From assembly GCF_921293095.1 (NCBI RefSeq), contig NC_060248.1, forward strand, positions 75,213,243-75,277,242: a DNA stretch of 64,000 bases, written 5' to 3'. The translations under genes and the position numbers were made by a program. The notes under the pieces were generated by a model that made no database searches, was not told the DNA's origin, and worked only from the letters and a program-made list of their open reading frames with translations. The DNA is from Ischnura elegans (Eukaryota > Arthropoda > Insecta > Odonata > Coenagrionidae). Shown here piece after piece: positions 49,301-60,020 of this stretch; the first letter of the stretch is position 1; every line of letters starts with the position of its first letter.

Positions 49301-52300
49301 ACCCTGATAACTCGAATCTCGATATCTGGACACTCAAGGGAAAATCGACCAGCCTGACACATTTTTTCCTCACACCCATAACGATTTTTTGTGGGGGCTC
49401 GGGCCCCCTCAGGCCCCATGGAGTTGGCGCCACTGTGTTTCAAAGAAGATGCAAGATGAAAGAACATTGCTTTTTCATGCAGGATGAATAGAAGGATACC
49501 AGACAAATATTCGACAAAGCTGAATTGTATGGATCAGTTTGATGGAATACAATGATTTCTTTTTAAACTCACGTGAAAAGAAATCAGGGCATACCGTATT
49601 TTCCGGCGTATAAGACGACTTTCTAGCACCTAAAATCTTTTTTAAAAAGTCGGGGTCGTCTTATACGCCGGGAATGTGGCAGCAAGGAGGAGGGGTGGCC
49701 GCACTGAACAAACACTTCACACATTTGCAGAACCCTAACCCTAACCCAGTGCTGAGATCTAATATACCAGGCTTTGTGAACTTCCATGTTAAAAGGAGGC
49801 CAAGGGAGAACCAAGCAAGACAATTAATCCAACGGTCGGAGGCACTTCAACACAATCAGCAGAGGACAGTTGTTCCATCTAAAAGGTGAAAAAACTATTT
49901 TAATTAAAACAACAGGACATGAGAAGTCCAGTTTACAGTGGTACTAGCTTGCACAGCTGATGGCACCAAACTGAGACCAATGGTTATTTTTAAAAGAAAA
50001 ACAATGCCGAAACTCAAGTTCCCTGTTGGTTGTTTTGTACATGTGAATGAAAAAGGCTGGATGGATGAAGAAGGGGTAAAGCTATGGCTTGATAACGTAT
50101 GGAGCAGGCGACCAGGTGGACTTATTAAAAAACGTAGCCTACTGGTGTGGGATATGTTCAGGGCTCATTTAACTCCCAGCACCAAGGAAAGGCTTGCGAG
50201 ACTAAATACAGATTCGGCAGTTATTCCTGCAGGATTGACATCATTGGTACAGCCACTGGATGTGTGCCTAAACAAGCCGTTTAAAGATCGCATTCGAGAA
50301 CAGTGGAATGAGTGGATGGTTAGCGGTGAGAAGTCATTCACAAAAGGAGGAAACATGCGTGCTCCACAGTTGGATGTTTTGTGCAAATTTGTTATAAAAG
50401 CCTGGAATGACATTGATGCAAAAACAGTAATCAAGTCTTTCAAAAAGTGTGGCATATCAAATTCGTTAGATGGTATGGAGGACGACTACTTGTGGCAAAA
50501 TGAAGAGGAAGTCGAAGCTGAGACCACACCATCTGATACGGAATTTGATCCATATGATGATTGCCTTACAAATGTAGAACAAGACGTTATTGATGTACTG
50601 ATGATATCAAATGACGAACAGGAGGATTTTAAAGGTTTTTAAATGGAAACTGCGTTGCTGACTCGCAGTGACTTGCGAGCTCTCTCTATCGTTTGTTAAC
50701 TTCCTTGTATCAGACTGCTTTAGGAAAAGTTTAATCCACTTGCACTGTTTTAGTTTTATATGTTTTATGAGGAACTGACTTATGTTTATTAGTGACCGTT
50801 TTCATGCTATCATGTCATGCCATGATGTCATAAGCATATTAATTAAAAATTTCTATATTGAAATCAAATCTGATGTTTTTTATTTACCGGTAGTGTGCGT
50901 TGGAAAAGGGGTAGTCTTATACGGAGAGTATGGCACGAATTATATATTTTAACAAAAAAGTTGGGGGTCGTCTTATACGCCCAGTCGTCTTATACGCCGG
51001 AAAATACGGTAATTATTGAGACCTTGAAGCAAGATGTGACTCATATTCTTTCTGTCGTTTGTCAAAATTGGTGAATCAGCCCTTTGAAATTATGGAGAAA
51101 TAAGAGCTAACTAATATTCTTTCACTTATTTTAACCAAATTGAGATATTCAATATTTTCAATCACAGGAAAAGAGATATTCCACAAGCATTTTGAGCTAT
51201 TACTTTCCCACAGTCTGCCCTTTCTACAGGGCCCAACGGTTTGTACTTCCAAAAGGTCCTCAATTATACACGCAGTATGTATGTCTCAATTGTCCTACAT
51301 ATATTATTCAGTGCAGGTTTAATATACATGCATGGGGAAACATGTGGTAAGCGGCCACAGAACAGAAATTGAAAAAGTGGCCAATTAACTCACTAGAGGA
51401 TCAAGATACATACCTATAATCTATCTAGAAATGACCAAAGAATACTTGGGTAAAATTGGCATTATCATTTGAAGGGTTTTGAAAATTTTGTTCTTGCGTA
51501 AATGCCATTAGAGAAATAGGTACATATTTCCAGGGGCAGTGGCACAGTGAGGAGGGGGGTTTTGGGGGATGAAACCCTTCCCAGAACTCAGAGAAATTTT
51601 AAAATTTAATCTATTTTTCTTAATTAGATAAATATTATCTATAGAATAGTGTAAGTTAAATTTAAAATATCCCTCAGTAAGCCATAACCCCCCAATCCCC
51701 CCTAGCCTTAATTCCTAGCTGCATGCCTGTCCAGGGGTATGAATGATACAAACAGTTCTTGAATAAATACTCAATATTAAATCATATTTTTCCACTTCTT
51801 GATCAATGGGACTTAATTTTTGATTGTTTGTGATTATTCTCAAGGTGGACACCAGCGTTTGTAACAGGCAGCTGAAACTGCAGCTGTGGTTCATTTTTCG
51901 GAGTGGGCAATGCAATGCACAGACTATGAAAATTCAGCCGTCATCAAATTATTTATGTTGGTATTCATGTCTAATTTTAGTATTTAATTGAAATAAAGGC
52001 CAGGGATTGGTGACTGAAGCATTTGCTGTTTGCTGAAAAGCATCTGGCCACAGACTTCTGAGAAGAAGGTGAATTTATATTGCTTACACAGGAAATTTGT
52101 TTAGTTCCATGGAAAAGTGGTCACTAATGGAGAAAGCCATTTTAATTTACTTAGATACGAATATACTACATTCTATTAACTTCAATTTGACACTTACTGA
52201 TGATGAAAGCATGATTCGGATGGTCTGATTTGGTAACTTGGTGGCAAGAACTTGATTGGTCTCCATGTCACATGAGTTTATCATTGGGGTGACTTGGTGG

Positions 52301-55300
52301 TACACGAGGATGTCTGTGACTTTCTGTCCTTCTTCTTCAGTCAGTACCTCACCACCCGCCTCCAAATCCAGTTTCTCCTCATCTGCCCACTTCCTCATTG
52401 CCTCATCAGTTGGCACAAACAGTGTAACATTCTCCAAATCATGTGTCATGCCTGCCCACTCAAGATAAGTACCAAACATGGTGAGGTTGCTGTCCTGCAA
52501 AGCTTGATTCACCTGACGAGCTGTAAAGATTTAAAAAAATTTTTAGCATGTAACCTTGTTACAGAGTACATAATTTATAATCCTTCTAAATATTTAAGCC
52601 CTGGTGTCCAAAAACCACTCATCCTTGACTGTATGAACCATCATGCACCCCTGTGCAACTGCATGGTGATCCTGGATAGTGGTTAAAAAGGGTGCATCAA
52701 ACCAGTGATGATGAAAACATAGGGATACAATGACATACAATGATGGAAACTATAATATCAGACACCACACCTCATTCACATAGTGCGCAAGTTGACTGAG
52801 AGGCAACTGCTTCGGGACACAGTTTTGTGATCATGAAGTGCTATTATGCCTCAGCACCTTGGAAACCAGAAGCAGAGAGATCCCTTGAGGGCAACCAGCA
52901 TGCCATAACTGTCACACATCTCACAACATGCAGCCATTCTTGGATACAAGGGCTTTACATTTCACTAAGACTTACCATAGATATTTAAATTTAACATAAC
53001 TTCTTTCAAACATTTAACATAATTATTTCAAATTAAAGTGATGAAATAAAAGTTATTAATCTCCATGCAAATCAAAATTAAAAACTGAATCAATTAAATA
53101 TACATACATACACATAATTCATGTGCAATCATGACTGATAAAGTACACTGATGGATGTAAAAAATATTTAGATGTCAGGAAAAATTGAAGTGATAAATGA
53201 AAACTGTAGGAATTATGGCTGTGAGAGTAGTGCTCATCTATCAATAAAATGAGATGACTGATGGGTCTTTCTAGTGCTAATGGTTACATTCATAATTATG
53301 GAATTGGTATTAGACATAAATTGATTTTTTAAAGGCTTGTTAGGGAAGAAAAAATGCTAAATATCTTACCAGACACTGGGAAGAGAATTGAGTCAATGAG
53401 ATGCATTACTCCATTTGTTGCCACAATATCCATGTCATGAACCATAGTTTTCTCTACTTGTTCACTGCTTCCCTTGAGAGTTAATTTCCACTGTCCCGCT
53501 TCACCTTCCAACCATTCCAACCTAAGGTTTTCTCCTTGTCTTGACATGGCAAAGGCAATATACTCTGGTATCTGAGGAACAGCAGCTGAACACAAGGTGC
53601 CACTTACAACATGATGGTCCAGGATGCCTGTAAGCATAAATCATAAAGTATGTAGAGTGAAGTTAGAATTCAACAATTATGTCTCTCATTCAGAGAGAGA
53701 AAAAAATAGAGGCTAAAATAAGTTTAAAATCAAAGACAACATTAACATAACCATCTGCAAGTTGAAGAAAAAGTTTTAAATTAGCAGTAATTAAAAAAAA
53801 TAATTATTACTTGCCATCAGAGGTAACAAATAGTGGCAATATTATGGTAATATATTTCATGAAATTTCACATGACATATTCATCTCTCCTTTAATTTAAA
53901 TGCACTGGTGCATTGGTGACACGGTGAAAATGACAAAAAATCGGGGATAAAAGCATACTTAATGGACCTTACCATGGTTTTAATAAGATCCAACAAAATA
54001 TGGGTCTCAAGAATTAGGGGAAATTTGGGCGATTTAAAAATTGCATTACAGAAATAAGAACACATTCTGAATTCGATCTCTTTTATAGCAATTTGCTCAT
54101 ATGGTAACTTAATTATGCTAACAAATATGTATATTGCTTAACTGTAAGTGTGATGTAGTAAATCAGGGCCTTGGTGAGACCTGCCATCAAATTTTGGTGC
54201 TGAGTTAGTACCTACATACCTGTACGGAAGAGGGGAAAGTATGCTTTTTTCGGGGGAGGGGGGTGTGTACCCAATTTAACACATTCATTATTGCTGATGG
54301 CAATTGGCGTCATGTAGGCGTTGATCTGCCAGAGGAGCTGCCTGATGCCAATTGGTATAAACTAAATAAACAAAAAATTAACTTTTCTCCTGACCAAACT
54401 ACAATGAATTGGTGCCGCAGAGAATGTGTTAATAGGTAAAAGTGAGTGACTCCCTTCCTTTATTTTCCACTTACTCATGGTGCATGATTTTCCCCTGTAG
54501 AGGTCATCACTCTGCTCCATTGTCAATTTGTCGAATGCATCATTAGTGGGTGCGAAGAGAGTCAGCGCTTCGTTAGGCGATTCCAGTGCCTTCATCAATT
54601 TCTCAGCTGCACCACGTACTGCATGCGCTGCAAGGAGAGCTCGGAACTTAGACAGACGAGGGTGCGAGGCAATATGCTCAGCCAATGTGCGCTGCACTGG
54701 AACGAGGACGCGGTCCACCATGTGCACCACCCCATTAGTCGCCCTGCGAGAGCCTAAGTTCTTCCTCATCTCCTCATCATTAGTGTGCTCCTCCTTGTTT
54801 CCAACACAGGCGCAGTTGGCAGTGACTATCTTCCCTCCCATCAGGGAATGCTGCATCCTACCCCTGGCATCTCTTTCATTTATATTAGAGGCTGGGTAAA
54901 CATTTATTCTGATTGTACTGTTATTGTTGTCACTGTACAAGACCTGCAACAAAGTGAGCCGCCGTTGGAAATATCAATTAACAAACCACTATAAATAGCA
55001 ATTAAGAAAATAAGAAAACAGTGGGCGGCCTTAGACATTCTCATAGGGTGTCAAGGATTTGGGGAAATTTGTTTATAAATTCTCCATTCTTAAATACAGT
55101 TGTTTTCAACTGTCATAGAACTTTAAGTCGAAAAATAATGCAATTTTCCAATCTCCATGTTAGTTAATTATTAGAATTATCTACACACCTGCTCATCATG
55201 CAAATCTTCCACACCAATGAAACCACTAGTCATGTGACTGAGAACAATGTCCTTCATTGAAGAAGTTCCATCGTCTGCCCGCTCCTCGTACAATCCACTG

Positions 55301-57174
55301 TCAATTTGCCTCCTTCTCCTGGCTGCTGCTGGGGGGACATAAAATTCAACCTGGTTCTGTAAAAAAGATAAGAAGTTGTTCAGAGGAAAATGGAATCCAA
55401 GCAATTAATCAATTGCTCTATCAGAAATTTAATGCATGATTCATCGATGTTGAGTAGTTGGTTCCAGGTCCAAATTATTACCAATTGACATTGACCAATA
55501 CATACATTGATGTTCTCCAAAGCATAACCTTCGCAACTTAAATATTTTTACTTCAACCATTTTATGACTTTGCAAGTGGGCACATGTGGTAGCAGAAAAG
55601 ATGTCATCAATAAATTAAAATTGACATTTAATTCCCATTAATTTCCTTAACCTCTTTCTAAAAATATTTAACCTATTCAACTCCATTGGCTGAGGCCACT
55701 TAAAATTCAGGATACTTACTGCACTTTCTGCTTCATCAGCATATTCTCGGATAGCCATATTTGAAGGTACAAAGACAGTCATGTTCATCTCCGAGACTTT
55801 TTCTTCAAGCCCAGTTGAGCGCACCAGCTCAGCAAAGTCAGAGCCACCCATCTCGGAAATGGTTTCCAAAACACTAACCATGCGAGCTAGGGAGGAAATG
55901 GCATTATCATGAGATGAACCACAGAGTCACTCAATATGAAAAGAAAATTATAAATTTCCAGTAAATCATACAAGTTTTCCATTGCGACTCATCATATATT
56001 AAGAATTTCATGAACAACCAAAAGTATTTAAATAAGAGCAATACAAATTATTTAATGTCTTATTTGTCAACTTTAGTTCTTGAGGGTGAAAATTTTATTG
56101 AAATAATAAACATCCTTTACTATAAAATTGTTAAAAAGGGTTTTTCCATACCTTCCACACACCCAGGCTTGCTCTGAGCTCTCTCATAACCATGGCAGCA
56201 GTGGTACTTTTCTGTGTAGGTTTTTCTTATACCATTCTTTCTGATTCTGCAAAATAGGTACATAATGCACACAATGCAAATGATAAATTCCAGAAGGAAA
56301 TTAGGAGGTCAAAAACTCACAAACCTCAACTCATAAGCAAATGAATTAACATTTTCAAAAGTAAAAACATAAAAAAAAGATATTATGTAAAGTAGATTGT
56401 ATGCCTGCAAATTGACAGAGTTATTCTAACTTTGGCTGGCAATTCTAATGACAAATATTTGAAACATAATGCTATAATTCATTTCATGGGATGATTATCA
56501 GCATAGGTGGATTTAGGGGAGGTGAACAGAGGCACATGCCGTCCCCCCTCCCCCAGATGCTTAAAAAAAACAGATAAGATTTTTAATACAATTGTGTATC
56601 ATTACATTCATTTTGTTTTTTCGTAATAAGGTGCCTCAATCATTTAATCTCATACAAATAACTTTCATATGAAAAAAAAAGAATATTTTGTTTAGTAATC
56701 AATGTATTATGTTTTTAATCTCCAATATGAGAAGACTGTTTTGCTGGTCAAACCCTTGTGCCCTCCCTAGAAAAAACCTGGATCTGCCCTTGATAATCAG
56801 TATGATAGCTTTTTGACAGCATGACATTGTTGATGGGTACTTGGTTCCTTTGGAATACATAATTTTTGATGGATGAAGATAATTCTTACATCCAGACTGA
56901 CCTCACATATTCACTGCAGAATCTTCATGACTCAAAAGAGAGGTGGGAAAGAAGACAAACTTACTTTCTTGTGCACACATACTGCAGTTCTGTTTGCTCG
57001 CAAACTGAGAACAACTGGAAGGAAGCTTGGCCAGTCTCTTCTCTTGCAGATGAGGTTACTGATACTCCGGTACCCTCTTTGCTCATAACTATCATGCTAT
57101 CGGGTCTGCCAGTGTTATCCTTCCTTGTTGGTACTTCGTCATCAACCTCCTTTTTCTCCACGCACACATTAGGC
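46329..57174 (-). CDS. mfas: EMI and four-FAS1-domain secreted protein (TGFBI/midline fasciclin-like), 5' exon missing
   Basis: Eleven minus-strand exons join in consistent phase: 57174-56965, 56246-56152, 55886-55720, 55356-55189, 54943-54475, 53627-53370, 52520-52198, 49093-48911, 48497-48332, 46678-46467 and 46343-46329, about 750 codons. The protein begins with an EMI domain (GPNVC, then CEQTELQYVC and YHCCHGYERAQ). Four FAS1 domains follow, each with an H1-type segment (TVFVPSN, LTLFAPTND, VTLFVPTDE, FTFLAPNDD) and an H2-type ending (ATNGVVHMVDRVLVP, ATNGVMHLIDSILFP, ACNGVIHVIDKVLVP, ATNGIIHTINRIIFP). This is the architecture of TGFBI, periostin and insect midline fasciclin, secreted extracellular-matrix adhesion proteins. 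No signal peptide was found, because the first exon lies upstream of 57,174. The symbol follows the fly gene and is by family resemblance. Confidence 0.88.
46467..46678 (-). CDS. mfas: Fasciclin gene exon: FAS1-4, C-terminal part
   Basis: Acceptor TTTATCCAG, donor AGG|GTAATT. It encodes the beta-strand region (WDVILTVHRDHKGHIHFERE) and RVMNCDLTATNGIIHTINR, most of the last H2 segment. Ending in phase 0, it needs one more tiny exon to finish the domain. Confidence 0.83.
47720..48060 (+). repeat. Dispersed copies of the 58.7-60.0 kb satellite, intronic
   Basis: Two diverged units. One has ACAACTTATCAAC, an expanded GTT run, AAAAAGTAGGTAGCGGATTG and AATCGAACTCTA. The second has AAAGGTTTAAGGCAGTCAAT and AAATAGGTGGCAGGTC. 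These align in order with the satellite units at 58,741-60,020. Confidence 0.65.
48332..48497 (-). CDS. mfas: Fasciclin gene exon: FAS1-4, H1 part
   Basis: Acceptor CATTCAAAG, donor CAG|GTATGG. It encodes GFTFLAPNDDALGRLEETQ and WAERVMSAHLIPG, the H1 segment and the following helix. A phase-1 end joins the next exon within Gly. Confidence 0.84.
48911..49093 (-). CDS. mfas: Fasciclin gene exon: end of FAS1-3 and start of FAS1-4
   Basis: Acceptor TATTTCCAG, donor AAG|GTAAAG, 61 codons in phase 0. It encodes RATVQCANIVSTDKSACNGV and IHVIDKVLVPP (H2 of domain 3), then NLFETLASTPSFSMLTQILK opening domain 4. Confidence 0.87.
49175..49435. mobile_element. hAT MITE (261 bp), intronic
   Basis: Left end CAGGGACGCCGACTTAC, right end (other strand) CAGTGGCGCCAACTCCATGG. 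The 8 bp flanks are TGTATCAA (49,167-49,174) and TGTTTCAA (49,436-49,443). It ends only 74 bp upstream of the acceptor of the exon at 49,093. Confidence 0.8.
49594..51009 (+). mobile_element. pogo-type DNA transposon, internally deleted (1.4 kb)
   Basis: Perfect terminal inverted repeats (CCGTATTTTCCGGCGTATAA and onward, at least 25 bp) sit between TA dinucleotides. The motif GTCGTCTTATACGCC recurs inside both ends in addition to the termini, which would suit multiple transposase-binding sites. The N-terminal DNA-binding part of the transposase is missing or scrambled and the DDE part is frameshifted. It lies in the 3.1 kb intron between FAS1-3 exons of the fasciclin gene, transcribed against that gene. 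Confidence 0.88.
49674..50642 (+). pseudogene. Broken pogo/jerky-type DDE transposase
   Basis: The largest open frame reads from 49,938. It includes VLACTADGTKLRPMVIFKRK (first Asp), KKRSLLVWDMFRAHL (second Asp), TSLVQPLDVCLNKPFKDRIR (third acidic position) and an acidic tail that ends at 50,642. It has no credible start codon: the upstream frame GHEKSS joins it only if one base is restored near 49,930. Upstream there are just 71 codons (49,674-49,889) and no complete helix-turn-helix/CENPB region. It cannot make an active enzyme. Confidence 0.82.
51537..51729. mobile_element. hAT MITE (193 bp), intronic
   Basis: Starts CAGTGGCACAGTGAGGAGGG and ends, on the other strand, CAGGCATGCAGCTAGGAATT. 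It has a perfect 8 bp duplication TCCAGGGG (51,529-51,536 and 51,730-51,737). It belongs to the same broad group as the element at 58,221. Confidence 0.8.
52198..52520 (-). CDS. mfas: Fasciclin gene exon: FAS1-3, N-terminal and central part
   Basis: Acceptor CTTTACAG, donor TCA|GTAAGT. It encodes QALQDSNLTMFGTYLEWAGM, the H1 segment NVTLFVPTDEAMRKW, and VTDILVYHQVTPMI, ending in phase 0. Confidence 0.87.
53370..53627 (-). CDS. mfas: Fasciclin gene exon: FAS1-2, C-terminal part
   Basis: Acceptor TGCTTACAG, donor TCTG|GTAAGA. It opens with ILDHHVVSGTLCS (the conserved HxxxG helix end) and finishes with DIVATNGVMHLIDSILFPVS, the H2 segment. Confidence 0.87.
54475..54943 (-). CDS. mfas: Fasciclin gene exon: end of FAS1-1 and start of FAS1-2
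   Basis: The largest exon (469 nt). Acceptor TTGTTGCAG, donor ATGA|GTAAGT. It carries TIRINVYP, an inserted hydrophilic loop, then ATNGVVHMVDRVLVP closing domain 1. Domain 2 begins with RTLAEHIASHPRLSKFRALL and its H1 segment ALTLFAPTNDAFDKL. Confidence 0.87.
55189..55356 (-). CDS. mfas: Fasciclin gene exon: FAS1 domain 1, middle part
   Basis: Acceptor TTTTACAG, donor CAG|GTGTGT, exactly 56 codons in phase 0. It contains an unusual Arg run (ARRRRQIDS) not expected in the domain core, then KDIVLSHMTSGFIGVEDLHD, which matches the post-H1 helix and the 'LxxHxxxG' region of FAS1. Confidence 0.82.
55720..55886 (-). CDS. mfas: Fasciclin gene exon: FAS1 domain 1, N-terminal part
   Basis: Acceptor CTCCCTAG, donor GCA|GTAAGT. 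It encodes the opening helices (MVSVLETISEMGGSDFAELV), and MTVFVPSNMAIREYADEAES as the H1 segment. Ends in phase 0. Confidence 0.85.
56152..56246 (-). CDS. mfas: Fasciclin gene exon: EMI domain, second half
   Basis: A 95 nt exon with acceptor TTTTGCAG and donor AAG|GTATG. It encodes KIRKNGIRKTYTEKYHCCHG and YERAQSKPGCVE, containing the CC-x-GY signature that closes an EMI domain and a final Cys. It is shorter than typical ORF thresholds but fits in phase on both sides. Confidence 0.85.
56502..56792. mobile_element. hAT MITE family B (291 bp), intronic
   Basis: Left end CATAGGTGGATTTAGG, right end (other strand) CAAGGGCAGATCCAGG. The flanking 8 bp are ATTATCAG (56,494-56,501) and ATAATCAG (56,793-56,800). 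It lies in the intron that splits the EMI domain. Confidence 0.75.
56965..57174 (-). CDS. mfas: Fasciclin gene exon: EMI domain, first half
   Basis: The acceptor is TTTACCAG and the donor AA|GTAAGT. The first base completes a Gly codon with an upstream exon, giving GPNVC, the usual start of an EMI domain just after a signal peptide. An insert rich in Ser/Thr/Glu separates the first Cys from FSVCEQTELQYVC. Confidence 0.82.
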
Positions 57175-58220
57175 CTGGTAAAGAAATGAACCAATAAAAT
57201 CATGAGAAAGCATTAACTTAACATGCACATTATATTTATGCACAAAGTAATTGGCTACTCTCAGAAGACTGTGATTTGTACATGAGATAAGGATAATTTC
57301 ACAATGTGAATGAAATAGTGAATATGTCTAGAAATTTATCCCAGTCTTCCCTCCAGCAGAAAAATTTTACTACAAAAGGAAATAATATATCTAATAATAA
57401 ATAACCTAGGTTGAGTTTTTACCGTGTCTTTCATTTTTTTAATACTGTGTCTTACCCAACCTGGGTCATATTTGTGGTAAATACCTCTTGAGGAATATCA
57501 AGAAGCCTCAATGATAAAAAAAAGATAACTACATATATTCATACTCTATTCCATTTATTATTATGAGTCTTTTGACCTAAACTGATGCAGATATGTTGCC
57601 TGCTAAATTGAATAAATGTAGTTTTTAACTTGGCATAAATGAAAGGGAGCAAGACAAAGTCAGCCAACATAGTCAGCGAGTGCTGATTGATGAAGGAATT
57701 TAAAACTACAAGCCAGTAGCCATTGAGAGTCAGCTACTGACAAAATAATGTAATTGATAACAATTGACACCTGAATGAAGGACAGTCTCAGAGAAATTAG
57801 CATTAGAAGCAGGAAATTTGGGACATGAGCTTGACTTGTACCAATTTGAAAGCATTCTGAATGGACTGATTTTGGAAGATAGTTTGACTGCTGATCTATA
57901 ATTGATAAAACTACATATTATAGTGCATACATATCTGTTATTGATTTGAAGTAAGAATATTCCAATTTATAGCAATCATCAGCTGGTCTAAGGACTGGGA
58001 AAGTACCCAAAATGATGTTATTCATAATTTGTTGGGACAAAATACAATATGGACAGTATTTTTTCTCAAATTCAGGTTTTAAAAAGACCACAAATATGAA
58101 CATTAGTATTGACCGCTATATATTGACCAATTCTTGCCATAAAAATATTAAATAATAATTATATTAATTAAGTAAATATTAGACAGCCATAAATATCCCC
58201 ATTTATTCATTCTCTGTAAG
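57175..58220 (-). other. Upstream intron of fasciclin gene; no gene seen
   Basis: About 1 kb of AT-rich DNA directly upstream of the EMI exon acceptor. No signal-peptide-like frame ending in a suitable donor was found. Confidence 0.5.
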
Positions 58221-58505
58221 CAGTGGCGTAGCCAGGGGGGGGGGGGGGGGGGGGGGGGGGAAATCCAGGGGATCCGGACCCCCCTGCTGAAATATAAAAA
58301 CTCAATAATTTTTCTTCATAAAAGGAAACAACCTATTGAAAAATCATGAATTCACAAAATATTTTTTTAACAAATGAAGTTTTTTCAATTATGAAAAGTG
58401 TTAAATTAGTTTCAAAACATTACTTACTGACGCGTTTTTCAAAATTTTCCCCTCTGGTTTGGGACCCCCCCCCCCCCCCGGACAAAATTCCTGGCTATGT
58501 CCCTG
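58221..58505. mobile_element. hAT MITE with long G and C runs (285 bp)
   Basis: Left end CAGTGGCGTAGCCAGG, right end (other strand) CAGGGACATAGCCAGG. The 8 bp flanks are TCTGTAAG (58,213-58,220) and TCCGTAAG (58,506-58,513). A run of 26 G (58,235-58,260) follows the left end and 15 C (58,465-58,479) precede the right end. Confidence 0.85.
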
Positions 58506-58740
58506 TCCGTAAGTTTAAGCAAGTAAAGTTGAAAGTTTCCGCCCACTAGTACAGTCAGTAGGTGAGATCGTTAGAATTCTTCACTCGTTTAGGAGTCACT
58601 TTTCACTAAGGGAGGTAATTACTCACGGCGAAGTCTGCCTACATAGAAGAAAATAGGAATAAAGCAAAGCAACGAGTCAACCGAGAGCGATGCGAGGAGG
58701 AGAAGACTAACTGAGAAGTGGAGGACCACTCTCTAGGAGC

Positions 58741-60020
58741 CCGTGACATCATCAACTTACCCGCGAAAGGGTTAAGGCCGTCAATTTTTCGTCGCACATA
58801 TCTCGAGAAGTAGGCGATGGGTCGGAAAGTGGCGAAGTATAGATCCCTTTATTTTTCTGATTATAGCACAACCGGCAATAACAAGAAAACGGTGAAAGAC
58901 CCAATTGAATGCATCATTGAGAGGGAGGGTGTGAACCCCAATTTGAATATTCTTTCATCCTTTCAGCATGGTCAATCAGCTCTACACGAAGGTAGAGTTG
59001 CTGAAAATTGGTCACCCGTTCGGCTTTAGCTCGTGACGTAATCAACTGATCAGTGAAAGGGTTAATTTTCTCCGTCGATTTCTCGTCGCAAATAGCTAGT
59101 TAAGTAAAGGAAGAATATAAGAATAGAAAACTAAGGCTCCCTTCATTTTTCGAACTCTAGCAAAATTGGTAACAAAAAATATTAGTAGATGATGACACCA
59201 TTCTTTCGTACTTCCAGCTTTTCAATCTGTTCCTCCACTGTAAATCTTAGATTCTGGCCCAACCGGACCCTTCCTTTCCCCCCCAAATTGAGCGATATGG
59301 AAATAGAGGGAATCAGGCTTGACACGGCATTTTCAATCGGTTCCACACGGACGTGGACTTGCTGAAAACCCTCTCGGATTGAGCTCGTGACATAAGCAAC
59401 TTATCAACGAAAGGGTTAACTACGTCGATTTCTCGTCGCGAATAGCTAGATAGGTAGGCGAGGAACACAAAAAATAATCTCTTCATTTTTCGAACTCTAA
59501 CAAAATCGGCAATAAAAAAATATGAGTGGATGACACCATTCTTTCGTAGTTCCAGCATTTCAATCAGTTCCAGCGCTACAGTGATAATTCTTGGGCGAGT
59601 GGATCCTTCCCTTTTCCATCAAATGAAAGAGCTAGAGGTAGAGAGAGAGAATCTTGACTGACACGGCATTTTCAATCTTCCTCATGGACGAGGAATCGCT
59701 GAAAAGCGGGGACCCTCTAAGATTGAGCTCGTGACATATGCAACTTATCAGCGGAAGGGTTAGCTCCGTCAATTTCTCGTCGCGAATATCTAGGTAGGTA
59801 GGCGAGGAACGCAAAAAATAATATCTTCATTTTTCGAATTCTAACATGGTTGAAAATTTAAAAAAAAATATTATTGGATGACACCATTCTTTCGTCCTTC
59901 TAACATTCCAATCTGTTCTTCCACTGCAGTGGTAAATCTTGGGCATGTGGATCCTTCCCTTTTCCCCCAAATAAAAGAGGGAGCGGTAGAGAGAGAGAGA
60001 ATCTGGCCTGACACGGATTC
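58741..60020 (+). repeat. Satellite array, about four units of 290-355 bp
   Basis: The anchor GGGTTAA-CCGTCAATTTCTCGTCG recurs at 58,769, 59,059, 59,413 and 59,757. Other shared blocks are GAGCTCGTGACATA-CAACTTATCA, TAGGTAGGCGAGGAAC, TTCATTTTTCGAACTCTA, GACACCATTCTTTCGT, GTGGATCCTTCCCTT and CTGACACGGCATTTTCAATC. Units are moderately diverged. No coding frame is conserved. Confidence 0.85.

Noticed and set aside
49735..49757. CCCTAACCCTAACCC stretch resembling a telomere repeat
   Set aside because: Only about two and a half units, inside the pogo-type element and within its residual coding segment. Insect telomeres usually carry TTAGG.
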